Positions 45,134-55,422 of a DNA stretch of 64,000 nt are shown one piece after another. Source of the DNA: Eutreptiella sp. 'Long Island Sound 2002' (taxonomy: Eukaryota > Euglenozoa > Euglenophyceae > Eutreptiales > Eutreptiaceae). Under the pieces are notes generated by a model. It did not search any database, had not been told where the DNA came from, and saw only the letters and a program-made list of their open reading frames with translations. Position 1 is the stretch's first letter, and each line of letters opens with the position of its first letter. Location: NCBI GenBank assembly GCA_964036045.1, contig OZ038384.1:22249000-22312999 (forward strand). Direction: 5' to 3'. Position numbers and translations under genes: made by a program.

Positions 45134-48100
45134 TCACTTGGGGCCCTTCCGTGCCCTCTTGCCTGTGTGGTCCTTGGTGTCCCTTGCCCTTCCCTTGCCC
45201 TTGTCCTGCCCCTTCCTGGTGTGGTGGTGGTGGGAGGGGCGGGGTGGGGAGGGGGCGCCGGTGGCCCAGGCTTGGGGGTGGGTGGCCTGGAGCCACCGGC
45301 GGAGGGCTTGGGGGGTGTAGGGGGGGCGGAGGCCCTGGACCGCATCGCGGAGGAGGGCCTCCCATGCCGCTTGCGGCATGATGGCCTCCGGGGCGGCCTC
45401 ATTGGGGCTTGCGGGGGTGCGGGTGCGCACCTCCTCGAAGGTATGCACCGTGTGCACCCCTCTGTGTCTTCCCGCTCCCCCGGCCCATTTCACCCAGCGG
45501 CGGAGCTCCTGCAGAGCGGAGGGAGACCACCAGGCGAGGTAGGCGGGGGCCCGGGGGGGGGAGGGGTCCGTGCCTGGGGTCCTGGAGCGGCGGGGGGAAG
45601 ATGTGGACCTGCGGTGGTGGCGGGGGTGGCGGTGCCTGGGGGAGCGGGAGCGGCGGCGGCGGGGGCTGGGGGTGGAGGACGGGTACGGGCGGAGGGGGGA
45701 GCGGGGAGCCTGGCGGGGCGAGTGGGGGGAGGGGGAGGTGGACGTGGGGCGGCGGCGGCGTGCCTGGCTGCGTCGGGGGGAGCGGGAGTGGTGGTGGCGG
45801 GGGCTGGGTGGCCGGTGGGGGGAGGGGGAGGGGGACATGGGGCGGCGGTGGCGCTCGTGGTGGTGCCCGGGGGAGCGGGAGCGACGGGAGCGGGGTCCCT
45901 GGGGGTCGTGGTGGTACCTGGGGGAGCGGGAGCGGCGCGAGTGGGTGGTTGAGGCGCGGTGGGAGTGTGGGCGCCGTGGGCGAGTGTGCCGTGCGGGGGG
46001 GGAGCGGGAGCGCCGCCGCTTGCGGGACCGGCCCTCGTCGCTCGAGTCGGGCCAGTCCGGAAGCGTCGGCGGCCTCTGGGGGGGCTCGCGCGGCGCCGCT
46101 TGGGGGGGGAGGTCCCCCGTCGTCCTTGGGGCCCCTTCGGCCATCGGATGGTGGCCGGGGGGGTACGGGGCGTCACGCGGTGCTGGTTGGGGGGGGAGAT
46201 CCCCCGTCGTCCATGGGGCCCCCTCGGCCATCGGATGGTGGCCGCGGGGGTACGGCTGGTACGGGGGTGGTGGCTGGTACGGGGGGGGTGGGTATGCGGG
46301 CGGGGCGTTCGGCGGCTGCCATCCCGTCCGCTGGTGCTGTTGGTGTACGGGGGGTTGTGGCCCGGTGGGGTAGGGCGGTGGGCAGTGGTAGTGGTGGGGG
46401 TGGTGTTGGTAGTGGTGGTGGTGGGGCCGCTGGTGGTGGTGGTGTGTGTAGTGGTGGGGTTGGTGTTGCGGGTATGGCCCATGGAGCCCTTGTGGGTTTT
46501 CCGGTCCCCCTTGTGGGGGTGGGGGGTTGGGCATCGTGGGCAGTCCCCGGGGCTGCACTATGTGGTGGGCATGGAGGAAGGGTTGGGGGGCGGGCTTGAC
46601 GGTGACGATGGTTGAGGGGTCCCACGTCCCTGGGTCGGTTTGGCCGGCGGTGGTGGTGGTTTGTGGGGGATGGATGACGGGGCGTTTGATGACGGGGATT
46701 TTGACGAGGGTTTGGAGGGGGTCGTGCTGGGTGGCCGTCTCCGCGGTGGTGGTGGGTGCCGGCGGGAGGGGGGCGCGGGTCGTGGTGGGTGGGGGGTCCT
46801 GGCTTGGGCGAGGGCCTGGGCGGGGGTGGTATCGGGTGGTTTTGTGTCGTTGCGTTTGCGGTGTTGTGTGTGGTCGCGTGGGCGCCGGCTTGGGTTTGGG
46901 GTTGGGTTTGGGGTTGGGGTCCGGTTTGGGTTTCGGGTCGGGTTTGGGGTTGGGGTCCGGTTCCAGGTTGAGGAGTACCTCTGTCCGGAGGTGTGAGGGC
47001 GTCGATGCCGGGTCGGGGGTCGTCCCGGTGGGTTGCCGGGGTGCCTGAGTCGCCTGTGTGGGGGTTGGGGGGTTGGTGCGTGCGGCCGCGGCTTTGGCTT
47101 TCGCCGTGGCCTTGAGGATGAGTTTGGCGGGGAGGGGGGGGTCGGAGGATGAGGTGGAGGAGGTGGACGAGGCTGAGGACGAGGAGGAGGTGGTGGACGC
47201 GGGTTGGGCTGTGATGCGGGCGGGCTTGCGGGCGGCGGCTTCTGCCGCGGCCACGGCGGGGAGGATGGAGGGCATGTCCCCGGGTTGTAGGTTGGGGGCG
47301 GGCGGCTGGGGGGGCCCGGTCGTGACCTGGCGGCCTGGCGGGCCGATCTGGTCGGCTGCGGCGGGGGAGGGAGGCGCGGGGCTGCGGCCTTCTCTTTCTG
47401 GGCTCGGCTGGGCCCGGGTCCTGCAATGTGCGAGGTCGTGTGGGTTTGTGTCAGCGGGGGGGAACAGTTCGCGTGGGCTGCATTCAGGGGCCGGGGGGGG
47501 TGGGCCTGGGTCCTCTGGGGTGTGTGTGGGGGGCGTGGGCGGGCCACTGGGTGGGGTGGGCGTGCCGCGGGGCGTGGGGCTCCCCTTGGCGGGTGTGTGT
47601 GGGTTGTCGAGTGTGGGGGGCGGTGAAGGGTGGCCGGTGGGTGGGTGTGTGGCGGGCGTGTGCTGGTGTTCGGGCGGGTGGGGGAGGCCCGTGTCGCGGG
47701 GCCCGGGGGTGCGCGCGATAGTGGGCGTGTGTGGGTCTCCGGTTGAGCAGCGAGAGGGGGGGGGCATGGGCGGGGATTGTGCGGGGGGTTGTGCTGCGCC
47801 GGTGTATGTGTCCGCTTGCTGCGCGCTTGCGTGGGCAGTTGTAGGCCGGGCGGTTTGGAGGAGAAGCTTGCCGTCTTCTGCTGCCGCGGCAAGGATTTCG
47901 CAGACGAGCGTTCGTATCTGGTGGACCTCTTGGTCAGTGGTGGGAAGGGGGCATGCTAGCTTTGGGCTAAGACCCGCGCGGTTGAGGACCCTGTGGATGG
48001 CGTGGTACCCGCAGGTGAGGGACTGCTGCGGCCTGGGGGGGGGGTTTGGTCGTGTGTCCGGGCCTGCTTCGACTTGTGTGTGGGCGGTGGGGATGGCCCA

Positions 48101-49124
48101 AACCCAGGGCACGGTCCCCGTGGGTGGCCAGTGGCGCTGGATCCAGTGGGTTAGGCAGAGCATGGACAATCCCAGGTGGTAGCCCGCCTTCCCTGAGGTG
48201 ATTTGGGCCAGGGCGCGGGCTGGGGGCGTGTCCCCTGGCTGGAGGAGCCCCCTGAGGATCCTGTGCTGGGTGGTGGGGTCCCCCACTGCCCCTGGTGGGG
48301 CGGTCTCCGGGGCGAACATGGTGTCTGTCCCCTGGATGATCCATTGCGGGCCGTGGGACGTAGCCATAGCGGCTATCACGTAGTAGTGGCCGCGCTCGAG
48401 GACTGTAACCCAGACCTCCGGCGGGGGGTGGTCACTGTCTGTAGGTGGGGGGGGGGAGGTCGTCGTCCGGGGTGCGGAGGCCGGCGGCGCGGAGGGCGGT
48501 GTCGCGGTTGGGCGCGGTGGCCTGTTCCCACTGCTCCGGGTGGTTCGGGTCCGCTGGGTGGTCCGTCTCCGCTTGGGCCCGCCGTAGGCGTACGGTCCCT
48601 CGACGCGTGACGTTGCTGCCGGTGTCGTGCGTCAGGGCCTGGCCCCACTCGATGGGGGGGATCCAGATGGGCTGGCCCCGGGTGTGTTTGCGGGCTCGCC
48701 AGAGCACGAGGTCTACTATGGTCTCGTGGAGGCCGCTGCCTGGGGTGGTCAGGTCCCGGAGGGCTTTGACGGTGAGCTTGGTCCAGTCCTCTTGTAGGCG
48801 GTACCAGCCCAGGGGGGTGGTCGGGGCCCTGTCTTGGAGGGTCGCTCGGAGGAGGTCGGGGTCGCGGATGGTGGCCGGTGTGAGGGGAGGGTGTCCCGGG
48901 TCCGGGGGGGGTGGGCTGGATGGGCTGCCGGGGTCGTGCGCGTCTACGTCGATGGATGGTTGGCCCTGGCTGGGTTCGGCCGGACTGGGCGGTGCCGGGT
49001 GGCTTCTTGGGTGCGAGACGGGTCTCGGGGCGCTGTGGTGGTGCCTTGGAGACCTGTGGATGGAGACGGGGGGCGCGTGCGGGGCGCGGAGCGGGTTAGT
49101 GGACGTCTGGGTCATGCACGGCAT
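45134..49124 (-). pseudogene. Element X ORF2: Ulp1-like cysteine protease with Pro-, His- and SR-rich tail
   Basis: The ATG at 49124 overlaps the end of ORF1 by 29 bases. The frame stops at 48432 but continues one base over after the C10 run 48447-48456 (G on +), so a one-base indel or sequencing error probably splits an ORF of about 1330 codons. Candidate C48/Ulp1 residues: His in RGHYYVIAAM (48388), Asp in QGTDTMF (48325), Gln and Cys in QQSLTCGYHAIHRVL (Cys 48013). The Asp-Cys spacing is longer than in Ulp1. Then follow a long Pro/Thr-rich region, (N/D)PKP repeats, a His-rich tract, an SR domain (about 46025-45560) and a basic tail ending at TGA 45134. Ulp1 enzymes cleave SUMO-like tags; the role here is unknown. 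Confidence 0.55.
46889..46962 (-). repeat. Coding 12-bp tandem repeats, (N/D)PKP type
   Basis: On the + strand the unit is GGTTTGGGGTTG or GGTCCGGTTTGG, giving PNPKPDPKP-type peptide repeats in ORF2. The G-rich strand could form quadruplexes and the repeat number is likely variable. Confidence 0.75.
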
Positions 49125-51872
49125 GGTAGTGGATGAGACGCTGCATGTGTTCCCTGGCGGTGGGGTCGGTGAGTTGTTCCGCGTGTGTTAGCAGGAGGTG
49201 TTTGCGGTGTACCATTTGGGCTGCTGCTCTGCGGACCGCTTCTAGCTGGAGGTGTGCTGCTGCTTCCATGGGGCTTTCCGTGTGTTTGGTGAGGTGTCGG
49301 TGCAGGGCCTGTGTCACTGCCCCTCTCATGGTGGCTTCTTTGATCAGGGGGTCCCGGAAGAGGTGTTCGGTGGCCTGGTGTGCGTGGCTGTGGGCTGGCC
49401 ATCCTTCGTGTTGCCGCAGGGTTTCCGCCGGGGACCAGCCCACTAGGGTGTCCCTGTCTGTATGGAGGGGGCATTTCTTGAAGTGTTCCCAGTCCTCCGG
49501 GGTGGTGTGGTCGCATGGGCAACGGGTGTGTTCGTCGGGGACGTGGATGTGCTTGCGGGCGAGCCATCTGGCGACCCTGGTGAGGAAAGGCAGTTGCTCC
49601 CTGAGGAGCTGGATGCGTCGTTTCTGGAGGTGGGCTGGGACGTTTGCTGGGCGGAGCGCTGAGTGGTAGAGGGGGACTTGCAGTCTGTCCTGGAGCTCCT
49701 GGATGTGCGCCCGGCTGTCTGCGTCGCCGAGCACGCGGGCGAGATGTTGGACGGGGTTGGGGTAGTGGTACGCTCTGTCGTGGGAGGAATAGGGGGCGTC
49801 CTCTGGTACCCAGTCCGGGGTCTGATGGGGCTCGGGTACAGGGGGCACGTGTTGGAGGTGTGTGTGGTTGCGGCCGAGGTCAGGGATCTGGAGGGCTGGT
49901 AGGTGTGTTGTGCGCTGGTGTACTGCCTGGTTGTCGACCTTACCATTTCCGTATTGGTGCCTGTGGGACTCTTGTTTCACGATGTGGAGTTGGACGTAGG
50001 GGGGAAGGCTGCTTAGGGCTTTCCAGAGTAGCAGTGCCTGGGTGCCGAGGCTCGTCGCGGTTGCTTTGTGAAGTGGTTGCCTTGCTATGCGGAGGAGCAG
50101 GTGCGTGTCGACAGTGGCGTCTACCACGAACCAGACCCGGACGATGTGCGGGGAGTGGGCGGGTAGGTGGGCCGCGACCTCGGTGATGGCGTCGGCCATG
50201 GCCCCTAGCTCCCCGTGGGAAGAGGCCCCATAGGTGGTGTGGCCCGTGTGGTGGTCCATGTGGTAGTGTTCCCCGGTGTGGGTTAGTTGCAGGGTGGCCC
50301 CCCCGGTGATGGGCGTGAGGGCGGATTCGCCTGAGGCGTCGGTGAAGAAGAGCCGGTCCGCCGGTGATGGTTGTGGGAGGCGGCATGGGTTCATGGGCAG
50401 GTAGGCGTATATGGCAAGGCCCGTGGCGAGGTGGGCTACTGGGGTTGTGGGCTGTAGGATGGGGGTGGCGTACACCCCTATTCCTTTGGAGATGATGTGC
50501 TTTGCTTGGGGGGACAGGGCTATGAGTCCCTGCTCCGGCTGTCCTTGTGTGAGGTAGGAGTAGATGTAGTGGAGGATGTAGGCTGTGTCGGGGTTTAGGT
50601 CGTGGCATGTGAGGGTTTGTGTTCGGTGCTCCGGTGTGTGGCAGGAGTGGTGGAGTGGATAGTAGGGGTGCTCGTGTTTGCCTGTTCTGCCTGGCTCGTA
50701 CATGCTGTAACGGATGGCGACCCCTGCTGGGTCGGGGCGGGGGCATGTGGGTGTAGTGGTGAAGAGCCATTTGGGCGCGTGGTCGGGGTTCCATGCTACC
50801 GTGGGGTTAGTGTCGGTGCGGTGGAACTATGGGGCTATCCATGCGTAGGCCTGTGGTGGTAGGTGGGTCGTGGGGTGGGTGTGGTGGCGTGCTATGAGGT
50901 GTAGCACGGGCCATGGTGCGGTTGGTGCCTCGGGGTCACAGGCCCAACATGTGCGTGGCATGCTCTGGGAATCTTGGGGGACCTTTGGTAGGTCTCGGGC
51001 GGTCATGTGGTGTTTCGGTATGCGCCATTTTGCCCCGTGGTGGATGACGGTGGTCTGCGTGGGTTTGGCTTCATTCGGGGCCAGTAGTAGGGTTAGTGGT
51101 GGGACTGGGCCCGTTACTGGGGGGACGGGTTCGTGTTTCGATCCGGTGGGTGCGTAGGGCGGTGTCTCTGGGATGGGTCGCGGGTGTTGTCTTGTGAATT
51201 CTCGGTAGGCTTTGCGCATGTCTTTGCTGCCCGGTAGAGTGTGTCCCGCTGTTCGTGCCGTCTGTGTGAGGTAGTGGTGGAAGAGGCGGTATTGTGGCCA
51301 TTCGGGAAGCTGTAGAAAGGGGGTGTGGTGTGCCCCGCTGTGGTGCAGGACCCGCATTTGGGCGAGGGTGACGTACACTACGGTGATGGAGGCCCCGACA
51401 AGGTCTATGGTGTGGATGGTGCCCTTGGGGTGGTGGTGGAGGTCCCCGCAGAGGACCGCTAGTGGCCCTTTCTCTGGGCACGTGTGGTTGGTGAGTATGG
51501 CGTGGTGTGGGGATGGGAGCAGAAGCTGCAGGTGGTTCCACAGGCGGGTGTTCATGTTGGTGGGCATGCCCGTCTGGTGGAGTACCCAGCGCGGGCATGT
51601 GTTGCGGGCCCGTTGTGCGGCTTGGAGGCGGATGGCGGTGACCTCGCGGACCTCCGGTGAGTGGTTGTGGGTCATGCGGTGAAGGAGGAGGGCGGTGTGT
51701 CTGGTATAGGCCGCCTTTACCTCGTCCCCTATGGCGTCTCCATAGTGGGGCCATGCCGCTCGGATGGGGCGGGTGGGTATGGAGGTGGGCCAGCCCCCGT
51801 GTGCTGCCCATGCCTTGGTCACGGCGCGTGTGGCCGGCTGGAGGGCGGTGGTGGGGTGTGTTAGGTGGAGTG
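49096..51872 (-). pseudogene. Element X ORF1: post-RT region, RNase H, zinc finger
   Basis: A single minus-strand frame from the 5' junction to TAA 49096, broken once by TAG 50827-50829. The first part contains KAWAAHGGWPTSIPTRPIRA, typical in style of the region after a non-LTR RT. RNase H residues are Asp 50340 (FFTDASG), Glu 50211 (SSHGELGAM), Asp 50121 (VVDATVD) and Asp 49935 (NGKVDNQA), a complete D-E-D-D set. A finger CPCDHTTPEDWEHFKKC follows, then about 120 residues rich in Ala, His and Leu. RNase H would remove RNA from the cDNA hybrid. Apart from the TAG the frame is intact, so the element is probably young. Its 3' end overlaps the ORF2 ATG. Confidence 0.7.
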
Positions 51873-54831
51873 CAAAGGTCAGGTACCTGGCGCTAAACCC
51901 TCACCCAAGAACATGCCCGTCTCTTGGTACGGCGTGCAAGACGACCAGAAGGTTCTATGGGCTAAGGCTGAGGGTATCGAGCAACAAACCCGCGTGGACC
52001 TCCTCAAGGAGACCTAGAAAATGTCTATATGGTCCGAGGAGGATGACGAGGAGATGACTCTCCCACACCCTGAGTCACCCCTTGTATACGCCCTTCGCTA
52101 TGTCCAGCTGGCTTGCCGAGATTGGGAGGATGAACTGCCTTCCCAAACTATGGGGAGCATGAAGAAACAAGAAAAGGCAAAAAGGAACCTCCACGCCGAG
52201 GAGGATTTTGCTGAAAAAATGCAGAGCATGAACCATGACCCTCGTCTCAATAAGCTCATCCAGGAATACCAAGAGGTTTTTGGAGCGTTTCCCCCACCCT
52301 CATCTTGCAAAAAACTGGTCCAGCTCGACTTCAAACTCAAATCAGAGTTTGAAGGGTCTGTGGTAAGACGGCGTCAGTACCCCGCCCCACAAGGCCATAT
52401 CGACGAGATCGAGCGCCAGATCCAAGAATGTATAGATGCTGGCCTCGTCGAGGAATATAAACACGGGGATGATCCATGTCATTGTAGCCCTTGTTACCTT
52501 GTGGCTAAACCTAGCTCAGCTGCTATGCGCCTGGCCGTTGACTATGGTAAGGTCAAGAAAAAGACTCAAGGAGTATTCCCAACATGGAGAAGACCACGGA
52601 GAGAATCGCTAAGTGCCGATTCAAGACCAAGATGGCTAAGCGCAGTGGCTTATGGCAGGTAGACCTAACCGGAGCAGCCCAGGAGCTACTCCTCTTTGTA
52701 ACCCCTAAGGGCCATGTCTTCCGCTGGAAGGTCATGCCTTTTGGTGTCACCCATGCTCCCCCACTCTATGAGGGGCTGATGAACAAAATCCTATATATCC
52801 TGAGACGCACTCCGCTTGTATAGGAACTGGTTTCCCGTAGGGATGAAATGAAGGCACACATCGACGACGTGACCTTGGGTACTGATACCGAGGAGGATCA
52901 GATCCTCCTCCTACAAGATTTTTTCACTGTCTTTCAGGAGAACCATCTCCGCATCAAACTCGAGAAATGTGAGTTCATGCGCGAGGAGATGGAATACCTA
53001 GGTTTCAACGTTGGGTATGGCTGATGGAAACCAGCAGCATGGAAGATGTAACCGTTGCATGACATGCAGATATGTGGCGACCCCGAGAAGGGTCTACACG
53101 ACGTTTGAAGTTTTTTTCACGGTTGCAATGTCTACCGGCGCCATATACACAATTTTACTTATGCATCAGCCCCCCTGATGGACCTTATATAAAAGACCAA
53201 CCCTTGGCGGTAGACCAACAAGGGGGAGGCCTGTTTCCGGGATCCGAAGGAGAAAATATCCCCTACCAACTGCCTGGAGGTACCGCGCCCTAAGGGCAAG
53301 ATAATACTCGTCACAGATGCCTATGATGCAGGGGAGGGTGGTACCGTGTACCAGTGGCAATAGCTTAGCCCCGCTGAGTTGGCTCACTACCAATATGATA
53401 CTTCAGGTCTCAACCGCGATGGCACGCTGAAGCATGACTACCCTACCAACGAATCGCACCTTGTGCCAATGGGGAACTGGGACTGGAAGTGGAATCAAGC
53501 ACGACCAAACTGCAGTACCTAGGACCAGGAACTCGTGGCTGGGATGCTCATGCTCTCTTGCCAGTCCTGCCTACTTGGTACTAACCCCATTGCGTGGCTC
53601 TCTGACCAAGAGCCTGTGAAAACATTTCAGAAGAGTCCTCCTCTTCAAAAAGGAAAAAAAATGTAAACGATGGTGGACCTATCTCAGTCAGTTCAGTTTG
53701 ACTGTCCACCATATACAAGGTATAAAAAATGAACTGGCGGACTATATATCACGTAATATCTTCGATGCCCCCCTGGCTGAGAGCTCGAAACCCTTGGTCA
53801 AGGAGGCGTTTCACCGTATGGATGTCGAGCCGGACCTAGCCATTCGCACTCATGGTGTCAAGGACAGTTGGAGTCTGAGAGACTCCCAACAGAAGTACCA
53901 ATGTGTACTCTAGAGCCTCAGTGATGGCCACAAGGCATGCCAGATAGACGCGACCGTTGGTATAAAGATAGTCAGTACCTCTATTTTGGGGATTGCATAG
54001 TTGTGCCTGAGGCACGACCGGACGGTTGCCTGCAGCGGGCCCAGGTCAGGGCACACCGGCTGTAACCGCTCTCCTGACTTCTTTAGGGAGTATTCCTACT
54101 CCTGACTAACCCTGACTGTACTACGGGCGCGAATGCTGTCCAATTTGGACTCTTGCGGCTGTCATGCCAGCAAAGAAATTGACTTCAGTGACCGCGGACT
54201 GATCTGCGGTCTACCTCTCCCGAACTGTGGTAACTCTCTGTTGTATGTGTATTTCATTCACGGTCTGCCTAGGTTTGGAGGTTACGACGGCTGTATTGTC
54301 GTCACTTGAGGTTTGATTCATTTCACCTGTGCCCTCCACTTCAGCAAAAAGATCACAGGGGAGCAAACTGTAGATACTTTGGTTGAACAGAGGTTTGAAC
54401 ACTATGGAGCAGCCAAGGAGGTGCACTCTGATGAGGATGTAGGCCTCCGGAGTGTTACCAGGTGGTACAAGAGATCGTTGGACCCCCTGAATGTCCAGGT
54501 AACCACAAGTGTTTCCCCTACTCACACTTCTAACCCTCTGTGCCAGAGACAGAATCCTGTGGTGGAATATAGCCTAAGGATAAGGATGAAACAAGATTGT
54601 ACTAAGAAGTGGGTACGCTTGTTACGCTGGGCTGTCTTAACCATGAACTCTCATCACAGTTCCTCGACTGGCTATACCCCTCACAAACTGTTTCCTGGGG
54701 GGCGCCTTGCATTATGTTTCTAACCTCCTTTCCCTGAGGACTAAAGGAGCCCCGTAGGGGATTGGCTGGAACATAAGTAGGAGCTAGCCAACCGGACCAG
54801 AGCTAATCGGAAGCACGTTCGTGAACGTGAG
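51873..54831 (+). repeat. 2959-bp direct repeat, right copy (flanks X)
   Basis: Second copy of 39640-42598. Similarity begins at CAAAGGTCAGG directly after the X 5' junction and ends at GAACGTGAG. After that, gypsy-B continues uninterrupted, while after the left copy X begins. Confidence 0.9.
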
Positions 54832-55422
54832 TTAGCTAGGCATAATTGCACCACACGTGGTGCCAGCTTCAGGTTCGGAGACCTGGTGCTTGTAGGGCAT
54901 GCTCAACTGCCCTCATGGCCCAGCGACTGTTTGCACAAACCTTGTTTTGGGTCCTACAACATTATAGGAATAGATGGATCCAGGATCCATGTAAGATGTA
55001 GTCCCCGCGTAGGTGGAGAGCTGTTGTGTGCACCTAAGCAGCTGAGACATTGCCACTCCCTTGACGACTTGTACAGGGATCAGTCGCGTCTCTCCGACAG
55101 AGAGGTCGAGCGTATCGGCCTAGAGAACGCTGCCAACCCTGAGGAGGCAGACGAGCTCGAAGAAATGACTGCGGAAGAGATGGCAGTCAATGGCTACTAT
55201 GTGGTTGTAGGTATTGCTTGCCACGAGTATAAAGAGGGTTAAAAATTCTTTACCCTGTGGGATGGCTATGGGCTGTTCCAGGCAACCTGGGAGACCATGA
55301 CAGCCTTTATACAGCCAAATGGGACTATGCATCCCATCTTTTGCTGCCACCTGGTTGAGAGCAACGAGGGTCAGCTACTAACCGGCGTTGAGACTGTGTC
55401 ACCGCGTAGGAAGAAATACTAA
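51873..55422 (+). pseudogene. pol: Gypsy-B pol remnant, right of X, to the chromodomain
   Basis: This repeats the RT-integrase section and then carries the unique end of pol: the integrase C-terminal segment (SRIHVRCSPRVGGELLCAPK) and the chromodomain (NGYYVVVGIACHEY ... ATWETMTAF, keeping the Trp mutated in gypsy-A), ending at TAA 55420-55422. Confidence 0.8.

Larger units (their letters stand above)
42599..51872 (-). mobile_element. Element X: retroelement with RNase H, zinc finger, Ulp1-like protease and SR tail
   Basis: 9274 bp on the minus strand inserted in gypsy-B pol between 2959-bp direct repeats. The 5' end (51872) lies inside an open frame, so the element is 5'-truncated, about 35 codons upstream of where Y is truncated. 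The 3' end is a short tandem tail (CTAC repeats read on the minus strand). ORF1 (post-RT, RNase H, finger) overlaps ORF2 (Ulp1-like protease, Pro-rich, His-rich, SR-type tail) by 29 bases. Ulp1-type proteases are known in NeSL and Utopia non-LTR families, and RNase H in several others. An RT domain is not in the window, so class is inferred. Confidence 0.7.

Noticed and set aside
45409-48383. Gly/Trp/Val-rich + strand frames of up to 396 codons
   Set aside because: They are antisense to X ORF2 and show only complements of Pro, Ser and Arg codons.
39640-54831. The 2959-bp repeats read simply as two gypsy copies side by side
   Set aside because: They share the same stops and edges coincide with the X termini, and the left and right remainders of gypsy-B are single-copy, so two independent insertions do not explain it.
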